Source of the DNA: Shewanella saliphila
Lineage (GTDB): Bacteria > Pseudomonadota > Gammaproteobacteria > Enterobacterales > Shewanellaceae
DNA: 64,000 nucleotides
NCBI RefSeq assembly: GCF_014648295.1
Contig: NZ_BMQV01000006.1
Span: 1-64,000, forward strand
Direction: 5' to 3'
Positions 25,948 to 35,474 of the stretch are shown in pieces. Position 1 is the stretch's first letter, and every line of letters starts with the position of its first letter. The translations under genes and the position numbers were made by a program. The notes under the pieces are model-generated. The model made no database searches, was not told the origin of the DNA, and saw only the letters and a program-made list of their open reading frames with translations.

Positions 25948-26954
25948 TGACTAAAGAATTCGAAGTAGAACAAGACGCTGAAAAGGCCGCGTTGTTGAAT
26001 GACGTTGTTACCGCGGGTGCTATTTTAAAAGCGGCTCGCGAAGCCAAAGGGCTGTCTATTGAGACGGTGGCAACGCAATTACATTTACGCCCAAAAATAA
26101 TCAGCGATATCGAACAAGACATTTTTGATAATATTGCCTCCACAACTTACGTTCGGGGTTATATCCGAAACTATGCGCGTTTCATTAATGCGGATTTGAA
26201 TGACATTCAATTATGTTTAAGCCATCAGTTGCCTGAAATTGTCCCTCCGGCAATGCAAAGCTTTTCACGTAAAACCACTCATCAGGCTCGTAACAGTCGC
26301 CTTAATTTAGTCACTTACCTTATTTTGGCTGTGTTAATTGCCATGTTTGTACTTTGGTGGGTGCAAAAGTCATCATTATTAACCAATGTTGACGTGTCGA
26401 TGCCAACGGTTGAAGAAATTGCCGCAGAGGCCAGCATGCCTGAGCCGCAACAAATAACGCCGGCAGAACAAGCCGGTGATACACAAGCTACGATAGATGA
26501 CGGCACCGCTGTTGATGCCAATGCCGAGCAAGCAAGTGTAGCTGCCAGTGCCGAAATCGATGCTGCAACTAGCAGCCTTGAACAACCGAATGCATCCATC
26601 ACGACAATGCCTGCCAGTACGTTGACACCTGCAGCTAACAGTACCTTAAATCAAGCTAGCACTGAATCAATCGTTAATCTTGATAGTACCGCGTTAAGTG
26701 TTTCTGGCACTGAAGGCTTACTTACGATTGAGTTAAGTGGTGATTGCTGGATTAACGTCACTGATGCCAATGGTAAAGTATTGGTCGATGGCGTGAAAAC
26801 CGCCGCTAAGTCAGTTGAAGTGCGTGGTCTTAAACCTTTTAAAGTGATACTCGGCGCCCCACAGGTTGCCAGTATCAGCCTTGACGGTGACCAAGTCAGC
26901 CTAGCTGAATTTGCTAACGGTCGAGTCGCAAGATTAACCCTGCCAAAAGCATAA
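25947..26954 (+). CDS. rodZ: Cytoskeletal protein RodZ
   Basis: 335 aa. The N-terminal helix-turn-helix domain (GAILKAAREAKGLSIETVATQLHLRPKIISDIEQD in outline, about 25-90) in RodZ contacts MreB. A single membrane span (LVTYLILAVLIAMFVLWWV, near 125) follows. A Pro/Thr/Ala-rich periplasmic linker and a C-terminal DUF4115 beta domain (LTIELSGDCWINVTDANGKVLVDG) complete it. It maintains rod shape. It is translationally coupled to pilW and followed by ispG in the same operon. Confidence 0.95.
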   Translation: MTKEFEVEQDAEKAALLNDVVTAGAILKAAREAKGLSIETVATQLHLRPKIISDIEQDIFDNIASTTYVRGYIRNYARFINADLNDIQLCLSHQLPEIVPPAMQSFSRKTTHQARNSRLNLVTYLILAVLIAMFVLWWVQKSSLLTNVDVSMPTVEEIAAEASMPEPQQITPAEQAGDTQATIDDGTAVDANAEQASVAASAEIDAATSSLEQPNASITTMPASTLTPAANSTLNQASTESIVNLDSTALSVSGTEGLLTIELSGDCWINVTDANGKVLVDGVKTAAKSVEVRGLKPFKVILGAPQVASISLDGDQVSLAEFANGRVARLTLPKA

Positions 26955-26988
26955 TGTGCTTTAGCAACAAGCAGTAGAGCGTATTTGC

Positions 26989-28104
26989 ATGTATAACGAA
27001 TCCCCAATTATTCGCAGACCTTCCACACGTATTTACGTGGGCAAAGTGCCTATTGGTGACGGTGCACCGATTGCTGTACAGTCGATGACCAATACAAAAA
27101 CCACAGATGTCGAAGCCACTGTGGCGCAAATTAAAGCCTTAGAAAAAGTGGGTGCCGACATCGTGCGCGTTTCAGTGCCGACGATGGACGCTGCTGAAGC
27201 GTTTAAAATCATCAAACAATCCGTTGATGTGCCATTAGTTGCCGACATTCATTTTGATTACCGTATTGCATTAAAAGTGGCCGAATACGGCGTTGATTGC
27301 TTGCGCATCAACCCAGGTAACATCGGTAACGAAGAGCGTATCCGCAGTGTGGTTGAGTGTGCCCGAGACAAAAACATTCCCATCCGTATCGGGGTCAATG
27401 GCGGCTCACTTGAAAAAGATTTAATGGACAAATACCGCGAGCCAACACCTGAGGCATTACTTGAATCTGCAATGCGTCACGTGGATATTTTAGACCGCCT
27501 TAACTTTGATCAATTTAAGGTCAGTGTTAAAGCGTCTGATGTGTTTTTAGCGGTTGAGTCTTATCGATTACTGGCCAAGCAAATTCGCCAACCTTTACAT
27601 TTAGGCATTACCGAAGCGGGCGGAATGCGCTCGGGTTCGGTTAAGTCTGCCGTTGGGTTAGGTATGTTGTTAGCCGAAGGTATCGGTGACACTATTCGTA
27701 TCTCTTTGGCTGCAGACCCGGTTGAAGAAATCAAAGTCGGTTTTGACATTTTAAAGTCATTACGCATTCGCAGTCGCGGCATTAACTTCATTGCTTGCCC
27801 ATCTTGTTCTCGTCAAGAATTTGATGTGATTAACACAGTGAATGAACTTGAGCGCCGCTTAGAAGATTTAACGACGGCCATGGATGTGTCAATTATTGGT
27901 TGTGTGGTTAATGGCCCAGGCGAAGCATTAGTGTCGCACATAGGTTTAACCGGTGGTCACGCTAAAAGTGGCTATTACGATGACGGCGTACGCCAAAAAG
28001 AGCGTTTTGACAACAACAGTATTGTTGATGCCCTAGAAGCCAAAATTCGCGCTAAAGCGGCGATGATGGCTAATCGTATTGATATAGCCGACAAAACAGA
28101 TTAA
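26989..28104 (+). CDS. ispG: 4-hydroxy-3-methylbut-2-en-1-yl diphosphate synthase IspG
   Basis: 371 aa iron-sulfur enzyme of the MEP isoprenoid pathway. It reduces ME-cPP to HMBPP. The TIM-barrel part has [16 protein letters not shown] and LRINPGNIG. The C-terminal part carries the 4Fe-4S cysteines in [14 protein letters not shown] and [12 protein letters not shown]. Length is usual for the short bacterial form. It lies between rodZ and hisS as in E. coli. Confidence 0.97.
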   Translation: MYNESPIIRRPSTRIYVGKVPIGDGAPIAVQSMTNTKTTDVEATVAQIKALEKVGADIVRVSVPTMDAAEAFKIIKQSVDVPLVADIHFDYRIALKVAEYGVDCLRINPGNIGNEERIRSVVECARDKNIPIRIGVNGGSLEKDLMDKYREPTPEALLESAMRHVDILDRLNFDQFKVSVKASDVFLAVESYRLLAKQIRQPLHLGITEAGGMRSGSVKSAVGLGMLLAEGIGDTIRISLAADPVEEIKVGFDILKSLRIRSRGINFIACPSCSRQEFDVINTVNELERRLEDLTTAMDVSIIGCVVNGPGEALVSHIGLTGGHAKSGYYDDGVRQKERFDNNSIVDALEAKIRAKAAMMANRIDIADKTD

Positions 28105-28196
28105 TTCACTAACCTGCTCGTTGTGCGAAGCATAGATTGAGCGGGTAAATTTACTTTTTATTAGTGTAAGCTAATTTTTAAATTGGACCAGTAACA

Positions 28197-29471
28197 GTGG
28201 CAAAGCAAATCCAAGCAATTCGCGGAATGAACGATATTCTGCCAACTCAAAGCCCAATTTGGCAAAAAGTCGAAGCGGTGCTTCGCTCATCAGTAAGTGC
28301 ATTTGGTTACAGTGAAATCCGCACTCCTATCGTTGAAAGTACCGATCTTTTTAAACGTTCAATTGGTGAAGTGACCGATATCGTTGAAAAAGAAATGTAC
28401 ACCTTTGAAGACCGTAACGGTGACAGCTTAACGCTACGCCCAGAAGGCACTGCTTCAACAGTGCGCGCCGGTAATGAACATGGTTTACTGTACAACCAAG
28501 AACAACGCTTATGGTACATGGGGCCGATGTTCCGCCATGAGCGCCCTCAAAAAGGCCGTTATCGTCAATTCCACCAATTTGGTGTTGAAGTTTACGGTAT
28601 TGGCACTGCTGACATTGACGCTGAAGTGTTAATGTTATCTGCACGTTTGTGGGACCAACTAGGCATTAAAGACCATGTCGCACTTGAGTTAAACACACTT
28701 GGCGATCCTGCTGAGCGTGCTGCTTATCGTGATGCATTAATTGCCTTTTTAGAGCAACACAAAGATAAATTAGACGAAGACAGCCAGCGCCGCATGTATT
28801 CAAACCCTCTGCGCGTTTTAGACAGTAAAGACCCACAAGTACAGGCTATTTTAGCCGATGCACCCGCATTGATGGACTACTTGGGTGAAGACACAAAAAC
28901 ACATTTTTCAACTTTATGTGAACTCTTAGACGCTGTTGGCATCCAATACACCGTCAATCCGCGTTTAGTACGTGGTTTAGATTACTATAACCGCACAGTA
29001 TTTGAATGGGTAACCACGAGTTTAGGCTCACAAGGTACTGTGTTGGCTGGCGGCCGTTACGATGGCTTAGTGGGCCAGTTAGGCGGCAAAGATACGCCAG
29101 CGGTTGGTTTTGCTATGGGCTTAGAGCGCATTGTATTGTTGCTTGAAACCTTAGAGCTAACTAGTGACATCGCCGCTGAAGTTGATGTATACGTCACAGC
29201 GATGGGCGACAATTGCTTAGTTGAAGCGATTAAAGTTGCCGCAGAGTTGCGTCAACAGTTACCAACGCTTAAAGTCATGTCTCATTGCGGTGGTGGTAAC
29301 TTTAAAAAGCAAATGAAGCGCGCAGACAAAAGCGGTGCTCAATATGCGTTAATTATTGGCGAAAATGAAGTTGCAAATAACCAAGTTGCCATTAAGCCAT
29401 TACGAAATAACAACGAACAACAATTAGTCGCCCGTACTGAACTGGTGACTAAAATTGCAGAACTGATTTAA
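28197..29471 (+). CDS. hisS: Histidyl-tRNA synthetase
   Basis: 424 aa class II synthetase that charges tRNA-His. Motif 1 region is [18 protein letters not shown], motif 2 [21 protein letters not shown], the histidine A motif [15 protein letters not shown] and motif 3 GFAMGLERI. The C-terminal anticodon-binding domain begins near 330 ([10 protein letters not shown]). It starts at GTG, giving the family N-terminus [15 protein letters not shown]. It is followed after 14 bp by yfgM. Confidence 0.97.
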   Translation: MAKQIQAIRGMNDILPTQSPIWQKVEAVLRSSVSAFGYSEIRTPIVESTDLFKRSIGEVTDIVEKEMYTFEDRNGDSLTLRPEGTASTVRAGNEHGLLYNQEQRLWYMGPMFRHERPQKGRYRQFHQFGVEVYGIGTADIDAEVLMLSARLWDQLGIKDHVALELNTLGDPAERAAYRDALIAFLEQHKDKLDEDSQRRMYSNPLRVLDSKDPQVQAILADAPALMDYLGEDTKTHFSTLCELLDAVGIQYTVNPRLVRGLDYYNRTVFEWVTTSLGSQGTVLAGGRYDGLVGQLGGKDTPAVGFAMGLERIVLLLETLELTSDIAAEVDVYVTAMGDNCLVEAIKVAAELRQQLPTLKVMSHCGGGNFKKQMKRADKSGAQYALIIGENEVANNQVAIKPLRNNNEQQLVARTELVTKIAELI

Positions 29472-29485
29472 GAGGGGAAGCGTAA

Positions 29486-30106
29486 GTGGAAATTTATAGC
29501 ACAGAAGAACAACAAGTAGATGCTATCAAGCAGTTCTGGAAAGATTATGGTACCTCAATTGCCGTAGGGGCAGTGGTAGGTCTTGGTGGTCTATATGGGT
29601 GGAATACCTATTCAGACATGAAAGTCGAATCAGCTGAACAAGCTTCTGAGACTTTTCAGGCCATTGCTGAGCAGTCAACTAATCCTGCTGCGTTTATCAC
29701 TCAAGCAGAAACCTTTACTGCTGAGCACGACCAAGCGGGTTATCAAGCATTGCTTGAATTAATGGTCGCTAAGGCTGCCATTGACGCAGGTGACTTAACC
29801 AAAGCAGAAACGGCATTAACCAAAGTGATTGCTGCAAAACCTGGTTCAGGTTTAGACATGGTAGCCACCATTCGTTTAGCACGTGTGCAAGCTGAACAAA
29901 ATAACTTAGGTGTGGCATTAGCTACACTTGAGCAAGTGACAGACGAAGCATTTGCCTCGCAACGTGAAGAATTAAAAGGCGACTTTTTAGTGCGTCAAGG
30001 TGATTTGGATAATGCCAAGTTAGCTTATCAAGCAGCGGTAGATAATGGTGGAGCCTTAACCAGTCCTGCGCTGACAATGAAACTAGACAATCTAAACAAG
30101 GCATAA
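29486..30106 (+). CDS. yfgM: YfgM, ancillary SecYEG translocon subunit
   Basis: 206 aa. It has a short cytoplasmic N-terminus (MEIYSTEEQQVDAIKQFWKDYG in outline), one membrane segment (AVGAVVGLGGLYGWNTY) and a periplasmic TPR-like domain. E. coli YfgM associates with SecYEG and the chaperone PpiD, and modulates RcsB. It begins at GTG with ribosome binding site AGAGGGGAAG. The gene sits between hisS and bamB, its usual place. Confidence 0.92.
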   Translation: MEIYSTEEQQVDAIKQFWKDYGTSIAVGAVVGLGGLYGWNTYSDMKVESAEQASETFQAIAEQSTNPAAFITQAETFTAEHDQAGYQALLELMVAKAAIDAGDLTKAETALTKVIAAKPGSGLDMVATIRLARVQAEQNNLGVALATLEQVTDEAFASQREELKGDFLVRQGDLDNAKLAYQAAVDNGGALTSPALTMKLDNLNKA

Positions 30107-30118
30107 GGAACTTAGCCG

Positions 30119-31312
30119 ATGAAGTCGTGGTGTAGAAATCTACTTGCCGTTGGGCTAAGTGTTGCTTTTTTATCAGCTTGTTCTTCGAGTGATGTTGAAG
30201 AAGAGCCTGTGAGTGAATTAGTTGATATTCAAGCAACCGTGTTTCCAGAAATCAGTTGGGACACCAGTGTAGGCGAAGGCGTAGGTGATTATTACTCGCA
30301 GCTTCGTCCTACGATTCGTTACGATAAGTTATTCGTTGCAGATCGCAGCGGTGTTGTTGTTGCATTTGATGAAACAACCGGCGAAAAATTATGGTCGACA
30401 GACTTTAATGACGCGTTTGAAGAAGAGCTTAAAACCAAAACCAAAGGCATTCGCTTAGCAGCGGGCGTGACCGCAGCACGTAAAAAAGTGTTTGTGGGTG
30501 GTGAAACGGGTTTATTGGTTGCGTTAGATGAGGCTACTGGTGAAGTGGTTTGGTCAGCACAAGCAAACGGCGAGTTACTCTCAGCGCCAACGGTTGCTGA
30601 AGACGTTGTTGCAGTCAACACGGCTAAAGGTGCGTTTGAAGCTTTTAGTATTGATACTGGCGAAAAGCTATGGACTTACGAAAGTCAGCTTCCTAACTTA
30701 ACATTGCGTGGCACATCTTCTGCTGCCTATGAAGCCGGTGGGTTCTTTGTTGGTACTGCCGACGGTAAAGTGGCTGTCGTGGTTAAAAATAACGGCCAGG
30801 CCGCCTGGGAACAACCCGTATACAGCCCAAGTGGCGGTAATGAGTTTACCCGTATGGCTGATGTTGATATGACCCCGTTAATTCTGGGCGAAAACTTATA
30901 TGTTGCCAGCTACAACGGTAACTTAGTGTCAATGGAATTACGCAGCGGACGTACTGTTTGGTCGCGTAAATATTCGAGCTTTAATGAACTAGTAGAAGCG
31001 GGCTTAAGCTTATATCTTGTTGATGACCATAGCCGAATTTATTCAGTTGACCGTCGTAACGGCTTAGAGCTATGGAGTAACTCAACCCTTAAAAACCGTG
31101 AGCTTACTGCCGCAGCTGTTATCGATAATTATCTAGTTGTTGGCGATTTAGAAGGCTACTTACACTTCATCGACCGTACTAATGGTGATGTTGTAGGCCG
31201 TATTCAAGTCGACAGTGATGGTTTATATGCTCAGCCATTAGTGGTTGATGACAAAATCTATGTGCAAGGTCGCAGTGGTAAAGTTGCCATTGTTGTCTTA
31301 GGCGAAGAGTAA
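30119..31312 (+). CDS. bamB: Outer-membrane assembly lipoprotein BamB
   Basis: 397 aa. The lipobox (VAFLSAC) gives an outer-membrane lipoprotein, followed by an eight-bladed PQQ-like beta propeller; repeated blade motifs are VVVAFDETTGEKLWSTDF, LLVALDEATGEVVWSAQ and FEAFSIDTGEKLWTYE. It binds BamA and supports beta-barrel insertion, so it works with BamE encoded at 7.9-8.4 kb. It is the last gene before a terminator and der. Confidence 0.96.
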   Translation: MKSWCRNLLAVGLSVAFLSACSSSDVEEEPVSELVDIQATVFPEISWDTSVGEGVGDYYSQLRPTIRYDKLFVADRSGVVVAFDETTGEKLWSTDFNDAFEEELKTKTKGIRLAAGVTAARKKVFVGGETGLLVALDEATGEVVWSAQANGELLSAPTVAEDVVAVNTAKGAFEAFSIDTGEKLWTYESQLPNLTLRGTSSAAYEAGGFFVGTADGKVAVVVKNNGQAAWEQPVYSPSGGNEFTRMADVDMTPLILGENLYVASYNGNLVSMELRSGRTVWSRKYSSFNELVEAGLSLYLVDDHSRIYSVDRRNGLELWSNSTLKNRELTAAAVIDNYLVVGDLEGYLHFIDRTNGDVVGRIQVDSDGLYAQPLVVDDKIYVQGRSGKVAIVVLGEE

Positions 31313-31398
31313 ATGCATGTTGAGGAAGATACCCAAGCCAATACAGAATAAGTCCTAGGACCATTTCTGAATTAATTAAGGTATAATATCTCTACTAG

Positions 31399-31428
31399 AG
31401 CCCCTGGAAGCGTTCCGGGGGCTTTTTA
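31399..31428 (+). terminator. Terminator between bamB and der
   Basis: Stem AGCCCC(T)GGAA...TTCC(G)GGGGCT followed by TTTTTATT. A TATAAT-like box (GTATAATATC) lies just before it at 31381-31390, so der may be transcribed through or past this hairpin. Confidence 0.75.
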
Positions 31429-31454
31429 TTGAAAAGTTTTTTAGAGGCAAAATC

Positions 31455-32921
31455 ATGATCCCTGTAGTGGCCCTTGTGGGGCGACCAAACGTCGGTAAAT
31501 CGACATTATTTAATCGTCTTACACGTACTCGTGATGCGTTAGTAGCTGATTTTCCTGGCTTAACACGTGACCGTAAATACGGCCGTGCATTTTTAGCTGG
31601 TTACGAGTTTATCGTTGTTGATACCGGCGGTATTGATGGCACCGAAGAAGGGATCGAAACCAAAATGGCTGAGCAGTCATTAGCGGCTATTGAAGAAGCT
31701 GATGTTGTGTTGTTTATGACCGACGCTCGCGCTGGTTTAACCGCTGCCGACTTAGCCATTGCACAGCATTTACGTAGCCGTGACAAAGTGACCTTCGTGG
31801 TTGCTAACAAAGTTGATGGTATCGATGCCGATTCGGCCTGTGGAGAATTTTGGTCTCTAGGTTTAGGTGAAGTATACCAAATGGCTGCCGCACAGGGCCG
31901 TGGTGTCACCAACATGATTGACTACGCGTTAACACCTTACGCTGAAGCTATGGGCATTGTCCGTGAGCTTGACGAAGAAGGTGAGCAGGTTGAACGTGAA
32001 TACAGCGAAGAAGAAGCTGAAGCAGAGCAAACTCGTTTACAAAACCTGCCGATTAAGCTGGCCATTATTGGTAAGCCAAACGTAGGTAAGTCAACGCTGA
32101 TTAACCGTATTTTAGGTGAAGACCGTGTCGTGGTTTATGATGAACCAGGCACCACCCGTGACAGTATTTATATACCAATGTCGCGCGAAGGCCGTGAATA
32201 TGTCCTTATCGACACAGCCGGTGTACGCCGTCGTAGTAAAGTGCATGAAGTCGTTGAAAAGTTCTCAGTAATTAAAACCCTCAAAGCGGTTGAAGACGCT
32301 AACGTGGTATTGTTAGTGATTGATGCACGCGAAGGTATTGCAGAGCAAGACCTTGGCTTACTTGGTTTTGCCTTAAACGCTGGTCGTGCACTCGTGATTG
32401 CCGTGAATAAGTGGGACGGTATTGATCAACTGGTTAAAGACCGAGTTAAAAGCGAATTGGACCGTCGTTTAGGTTTTATCGACTTTGCTCGTATTCACTT
32501 TATTTCAGCATTACACGGTACTGGTGTTGGCCATCTATATGAGTCAATCGAAGAAGCTTACGACAGTGCAACCCGTCGTGTAAGCACGTCGATGTTGACT
32601 CGTATTATGCAAATGTCGCAAGAAGATCACCAACCACCATTGGTCAATGGTCGCCGTGTTAAGCTTAAATATGCCCATGCGGGTGGATATAACCCACCGA
32701 TTGTTGTGGTACACGGTAACCAGGTCAGCAAGCTGCCTGACTCATACAAACGTTATATGATGAACTATTTCCGTCGTTCATTAAAAGTCGTTGGTACGCC
32801 AATCCAGTTACGTTTCCACGAAGGTGCTAACCCGTTTGAAGGTAAAACAGACAAGTTAACCCTAGGGCAGGAACGTCGCCGTAAGCGTGCAATGAGCCAT
32901 ATTCGCGATCGTAAAAAATAA
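31455..32921 (+). CDS. der: GTPase Der (EngA)
   Basis: 488 aa. It has two tandem GTPase domains, each with a P-loop (GRPNVGKST near 8, GKPNVGKST near 210), switch G3 motifs (DTGG, DTAG) and NKxD motifs (NKVD, NKWD). A C-terminal KH-like domain begins near 370 ([30 protein letters not shown]). It is essential for maturation of the 50S subunit. An acidic Glu-rich linker separates the two G domains, as is usual in gammaproteobacteria. Confidence 0.97.
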   Translation: MIPVVALVGRPNVGKSTLFNRLTRTRDALVADFPGLTRDRKYGRAFLAGYEFIVVDTGGIDGTEEGIETKMAEQSLAAIEEADVVLFMTDARAGLTAADLAIAQHLRSRDKVTFVVANKVDGIDADSACGEFWSLGLGEVYQMAAAQGRGVTNMIDYALTPYAEAMGIVRELDEEGEQVEREYSEEEAEAEQTRLQNLPIKLAIIGKPNVGKSTLINRILGEDRVVVYDEPGTTRDSIYIPMSREGREYVLIDTAGVRRRSKVHEVVEKFSVIKTLKAVEDANVVLLVIDAREGIAEQDLGLLGFALNAGRALVIAVNKWDGIDQLVKDRVKSELDRRLGFIDFARIHFISALHGTGVGHLYESIEEAYDSATRRVSTSMLTRIMQMSQEDHQPPLVNGRRVKLKYAHAGGYNPPIVVVHGNQVSKLPDSYKRYMMNYFRRSLKVVGTPIQLRFHEGANPFEGKTDKLTLGQERRRKRAMSHIRDRKK

Positions 32922-32935
32922 CGACAAGCAATAAC

Positions 32936-32963
32936 AAAAAGCCTGACATGTTCAGGCTTTTTT
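32936..32963 (+). terminator. Terminator after der
   Basis: Stem AAAAAGCCTGA/TCAGGCTTTTTT with a short loop, 15 bp after the der stop. Confidence 0.85.
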
Positions 32964-33002
32964 GTGGCTGGCATATTAATAGGGAAATGCATACAAGCTA
33001 TA

Positions 33003-33515
33003 ATGGCTTACCACCAAGATGAAGAACAGCATTGGGTTGCCCAGTTAATACCATTTCCATTAATTATGTGACCAATCAGAGTCACTCAGACTGTTCAGTT
33101 TGAGGCGCATTGTTGTAATAATGGTTATTCCCTTCTAAGACGATGCAACAAAGAAATGAACGGTCTGAGTGCCTCCTGCAAGGCGGGTTTCTGTGCCTTC
33201 TATGCTGCTTAATAGCATTTTGACGTACGACTGCATGGATGCAGGAGGTAGAGCAACGCAGGAGCAGTTGCCGAGAGCAACTATGCCTTCAATTCTATTA
33301 CTTGCCTAGAAGACACAGAATTCCCGCTGAATGACCAGATAATTAGTGGAATTGGTATAACATGTGGCCATTTTCAACATGTGCGCCATGACCCACCCTG
33401 GACTGTCCGCGAATGGGTCACTACCGATCTTGGTCGCAAACAACATTTAGGTATGCAACTTAACTGTAAAAAATGTGATCGTGAAGAACCTGTAGATGCT
33501 ATTGGCGCGTCTTAG
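33003..33515 (+). pseudogene. DUF3565 gene split by a MITE
   Basis: The N-terminal part at 33003-33048 reads MAYHQDEEQHWVAQL. The C-terminal part at 33360-33515 reads TCGHFQHVRHDPPWTVREW, then a CKKCD knuckle and a stop. Joined through one copy of the TAA target, the two give a normal DUF3565 protein (HQDEE.HWVA.L.CGH.QHVRH.PPW). The 309-bp element between them disrupts the frame. A likely original ATG at 32987 is one base out of frame, which hints at a further lesion. The 3' end overlaps the convergent membrane-protein gene by 17 nt. Function of the family is unknown. Confidence 0.85.
33049..33357. mobile_element. MITE-like element inserted in the DUF3565 gene
   Basis: 309 bp, non-coding. 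The termini are imperfect inverted repeats: about 25 of 31 positions agree between TACCATTTCCATTAATTATG on the left and TACCAATTCCACTAATTATC on the right (complemented), continuing to TCAG. A 3-bp target duplication TAA is present at 33046-33048 and 33358-33360. The sequence continuing inward from the right end (GCGGGAATTCTGTGTCTTCTA) reappears on the left side only at about 33183. About 100 bp are therefore inserted in the left arm, and that insert has its own inverted ends (CACTCAGACTGTTCA / CACTCAGACCGTTCA). Confidence 0.85.
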
Positions 33516-33903
33516 TTTTCGATTGTCTAGCGCTCAATAGATAGCCAGCAATATACAGGCAGATAACACTTTCCATTACCATGGATAACCAAAAGCCATG
33601 AGTAAAAGGTTGGCTTGAATAACCTATAACTAAACTGACAAAAAATAATTTTTCAATTAATGCCACCCAAAACACTGGGATGCTCCAGTCATTACGAAAT
33701 ATCGCAATCAAGAAACCACAGCCCATCATTAACACTAAAAAGCCCCAATGCTGAATAAATATTGTGTCGCTAACAATATAGGGCAATTGGTTTAACTGCG
33801 CTAAAGCCCATTGAGGCGCGATAGTATAAAGCCCACCTAACGATGTACCAATACCGGCAATCAGCAGTGCTAAGGTTTGTGTACGTTTAAAAAATTCAGC
33901 CAT
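33499..33903 (-). CDS. Small integral membrane protein of unknown function
   Basis: 134 aa with four predicted membrane segments: near residues 10-30 (LALLIAGIGTSLGGLYTIA), 50-68 (HWGFLVLMMGCGFLIAIF), 75-95 (IPVFWVALIEKLFFVSLVIGY) and 105-124 (LSMVMESVICLYIAGYLL). No catalytic or metal-binding motif is seen. Its ribosome binding site is weak. It converges on the broken DUF3565 gene and diverges from the cytochrome gene at 34045. I do not recognise the family. Confidence 0.65.
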   Translation of the reverse strand: MAEFFKRTQTLALLIAGIGTSLGGLYTIAPQWALAQLNQLPYIVSDTIFIQHWGFLVLMMGCGFLIAIFRNDWSIPVFWVALIEKLFFVSLVIGYSSQPFTHGFWLSMVMESVICLYIAGYLLSARQSKTKTRQ

Positions 33904-34044
33904 GAGAACGTCCTATTCATAAATCCCTTTCATATTTATCTTGCCGCTCGGTCAGTCATATTACGAATAAAATCCAAAACCGTAAGTGATTGTTAAGCTT
34001 ACGAGACAATAATGCAGTGGTTAACTTAATCTATCGAGGTGTCT

Positions 34045-34611
34045 ATGTATACCCAATCAAATTTTTCATTGCTTCACCGTTTTCTCCACTGGGGATTAGC
34101 GATAACCATGCTGGTGATGTTATTAACCGTATTGTTACGTTTAGGCTGGATGGAGAAACATCACATGGCTGCAGTGGTCACTCAAGGCTTAGCCAATATT
34201 GATGTCATGATCACCGATAAACAAGCGGTAATTATTGCGAAAGGGATCCGTGGAGTGATGTTTAAATGGCACATTTACTTTGGTTATGCAGTGAGTGTAT
34301 TGGTGTTTGCTCGCTTTATGTATATGGCTAAATTTGGTCTGCATTATCTTTCGCCATTGAGCCGTCAGGCGACAATGAAGCAAAAATTTCAAGCATGGGT
34401 GTATTGGGTGTTTTATGTCGGTGTGGCCATGTCGGTGGTCACCGGGTTATTACTCAAATTTGGTCCTGAGGCCATAGAGCATCAAGTAGAAACAATACAT
34501 AAACTGGCATTATGGTATTTTATTCCGTTTATCAGCTTGCACGTGGCCGGTATATTCATTGCCGAATATACCGATGAAAAAGGCATTGTATCTAAAATGA
34601 TTGGTGGCTAA
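34045..34611 (+). CDS. Cytochrome b561-type membrane protein
   Basis: 188 aa, four membrane spans. Histidines suited to b-heme ligation lie in LLHRFLHWGLAITML (span 1), MFKWHIYFGYAVSVLVF (span 2) and FIPFISLHVAGIFIAEYTDEKG (span 4). This is the Ni/Fe-hydrogenase-type or b561 layout. It could pass electrons from the quinone pool to periplasmic carriers. It heads the cluster with a TlpA-like thioredoxin, DUF4266, DUF3570 and ApbE, where it is the obvious membrane electron donor. The ATG at 34045 has GAGG 6 nt upstream; an in-frame GTG at 34039 is less likely. Confidence 0.82.
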   Translation: MYTQSNFSLLHRFLHWGLAITMLVMLLTVLLRLGWMEKHHMAAVVTQGLANIDVMITDKQAVIIAKGIRGVMFKWHIYFGYAVSVLVFARFMYMAKFGLHYLSPLSRQATMKQKFQAWVYWVFYVGVAMSVVTGLLLKFGPEAIEHQVETIHKLALWYFIPFISLHVAGIFIAEYTDEKGIVSKMIGG

Positions 34612-34726
34612 TACGGATGACATAACGAGTTGTTTATCGTTAATGCTTAAATCTGTTTTTAGCTTAAGTAAACCTTAAGATTGGTGACCTAGTGTGTGAC
34701 TTATCAACTCATAAGGTGAAAATATA

Positions 34727-35242
34727 ATGTCTAAAAAGTTATTTTCTCTCACAAATAAATTCAGTTTTACCCTACTTAGTGTGGCACTGAGTCTAAGCAC
34801 TGCAGTGTATGCCGCACCGTCTTTAGAGCACTCAGTGTTAAACGCTCAAGGTCAATCGGTTAGTTTGCAGCAATATGCTGGCAAGGTGGTTTATGTTGAT
34901 TTTTGGGCATCTTGGTGTGGGCCATGCCGTAAGTCATTTCCATGGATGAATGCCATGCATGCAAAATATCAACAACAGGGGTTAGAGGTTGTGGCCATTA
35001 ATCTTGATGTTGATACAGCACTTGCCCATGAGTTTTTAGCTCAATTGCCTGCCCATTTTAATCTTGTATTTAACCCCGAAGGTGATGTTGCTAAAGCCTA
35101 TGATTTACAAGGCATGCCAAGCAGCTTTTTGTTTAATCGCCAGGGACAACTGGTACAAACTCATGTGGGATTTTATCAAGAAAACATTCCTGCTTATGAG
35201 CAAGAAATTCAATTGTTGTTACAGGAGTCATCACATGAGTAA
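34727..35242 (+). CDS. TlpA/ResA-like periplasmic thioredoxin
   Basis: 171 aa. A signal peptide (FTLLSVALSLSTAVYAA) is followed by a thioredoxin fold with active site WCGPC (W63, C64, C67) in VDFWASWCGPCRKSFPW and cis-proline context GMPSSF. It is expected to exchange disulfides in the periplasm. It overlaps the DUF4266 gene by 8 nt (ATGAGTAA), which ties it to that cluster. The small partner carries a C-terminal CGC, a possible thioredoxin substrate. Confidence 0.88.
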   Translation: MSKKLFSLTNKFSFTLLSVALSLSTAVYAAPSLEHSVLNAQGQSVSLQQYAGKVVYVDFWASWCGPCRKSFPWMNAMHAKYQQQGLEVVAINLDVDTALAHEFLAQLPAHFNLVFNPEGDVAKAYDLQGMPSSFLFNRQGQLVQTHVGFYQENIPAYEQEIQLLLQESSHE

Positions 35243-35474
35243 TGTGCTTTATAAGCCTTTAATTAAAACCGCGTTGGCATTAGCGATTGCCAGTAGTTTA
35301 CTGGGTTGTTCGAGTTTAGGTGTGCAGCCATGGGAAAAAGATCAATTTGCCCGTGAAGACATGGCGCTGAACAGTGAAAAGCTGGATTTAGCACTAGATG
35401 ATCACATTTATTTCAGTAAAGAAGGCACCAGTGGTGGCCGCTCATTAGCCGGTGGAGGTTGTGGATGCAACTAA
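35235..35474 (+). CDS. DUF4266 lipoprotein
   Basis: 79 aa. A lipobox (IASSLLGC) makes it a lipoprotein. The mature part has the DUF4266 pattern (VQPWEKDQFAREDMALN, then a short acidic helix, DHIYFSKEGTSGG) and ends in GGGCGCN, two cysteines next to the C-terminus. It overlaps the thioredoxin gene by 8 nt and the DUF3570 gene by 10 nt, so the three are translated in a coupled way. Function is unknown; the conserved cysteine tail suggests redox chemistry, metal or flavin handling. Confidence 0.85.
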   Translation: MSNVLYKPLIKTALALAIASSLLGCSSLGVQPWEKDQFAREDMALNSEKLDLALDDHIYFSKEGTSGGRSLAGGGCGCN

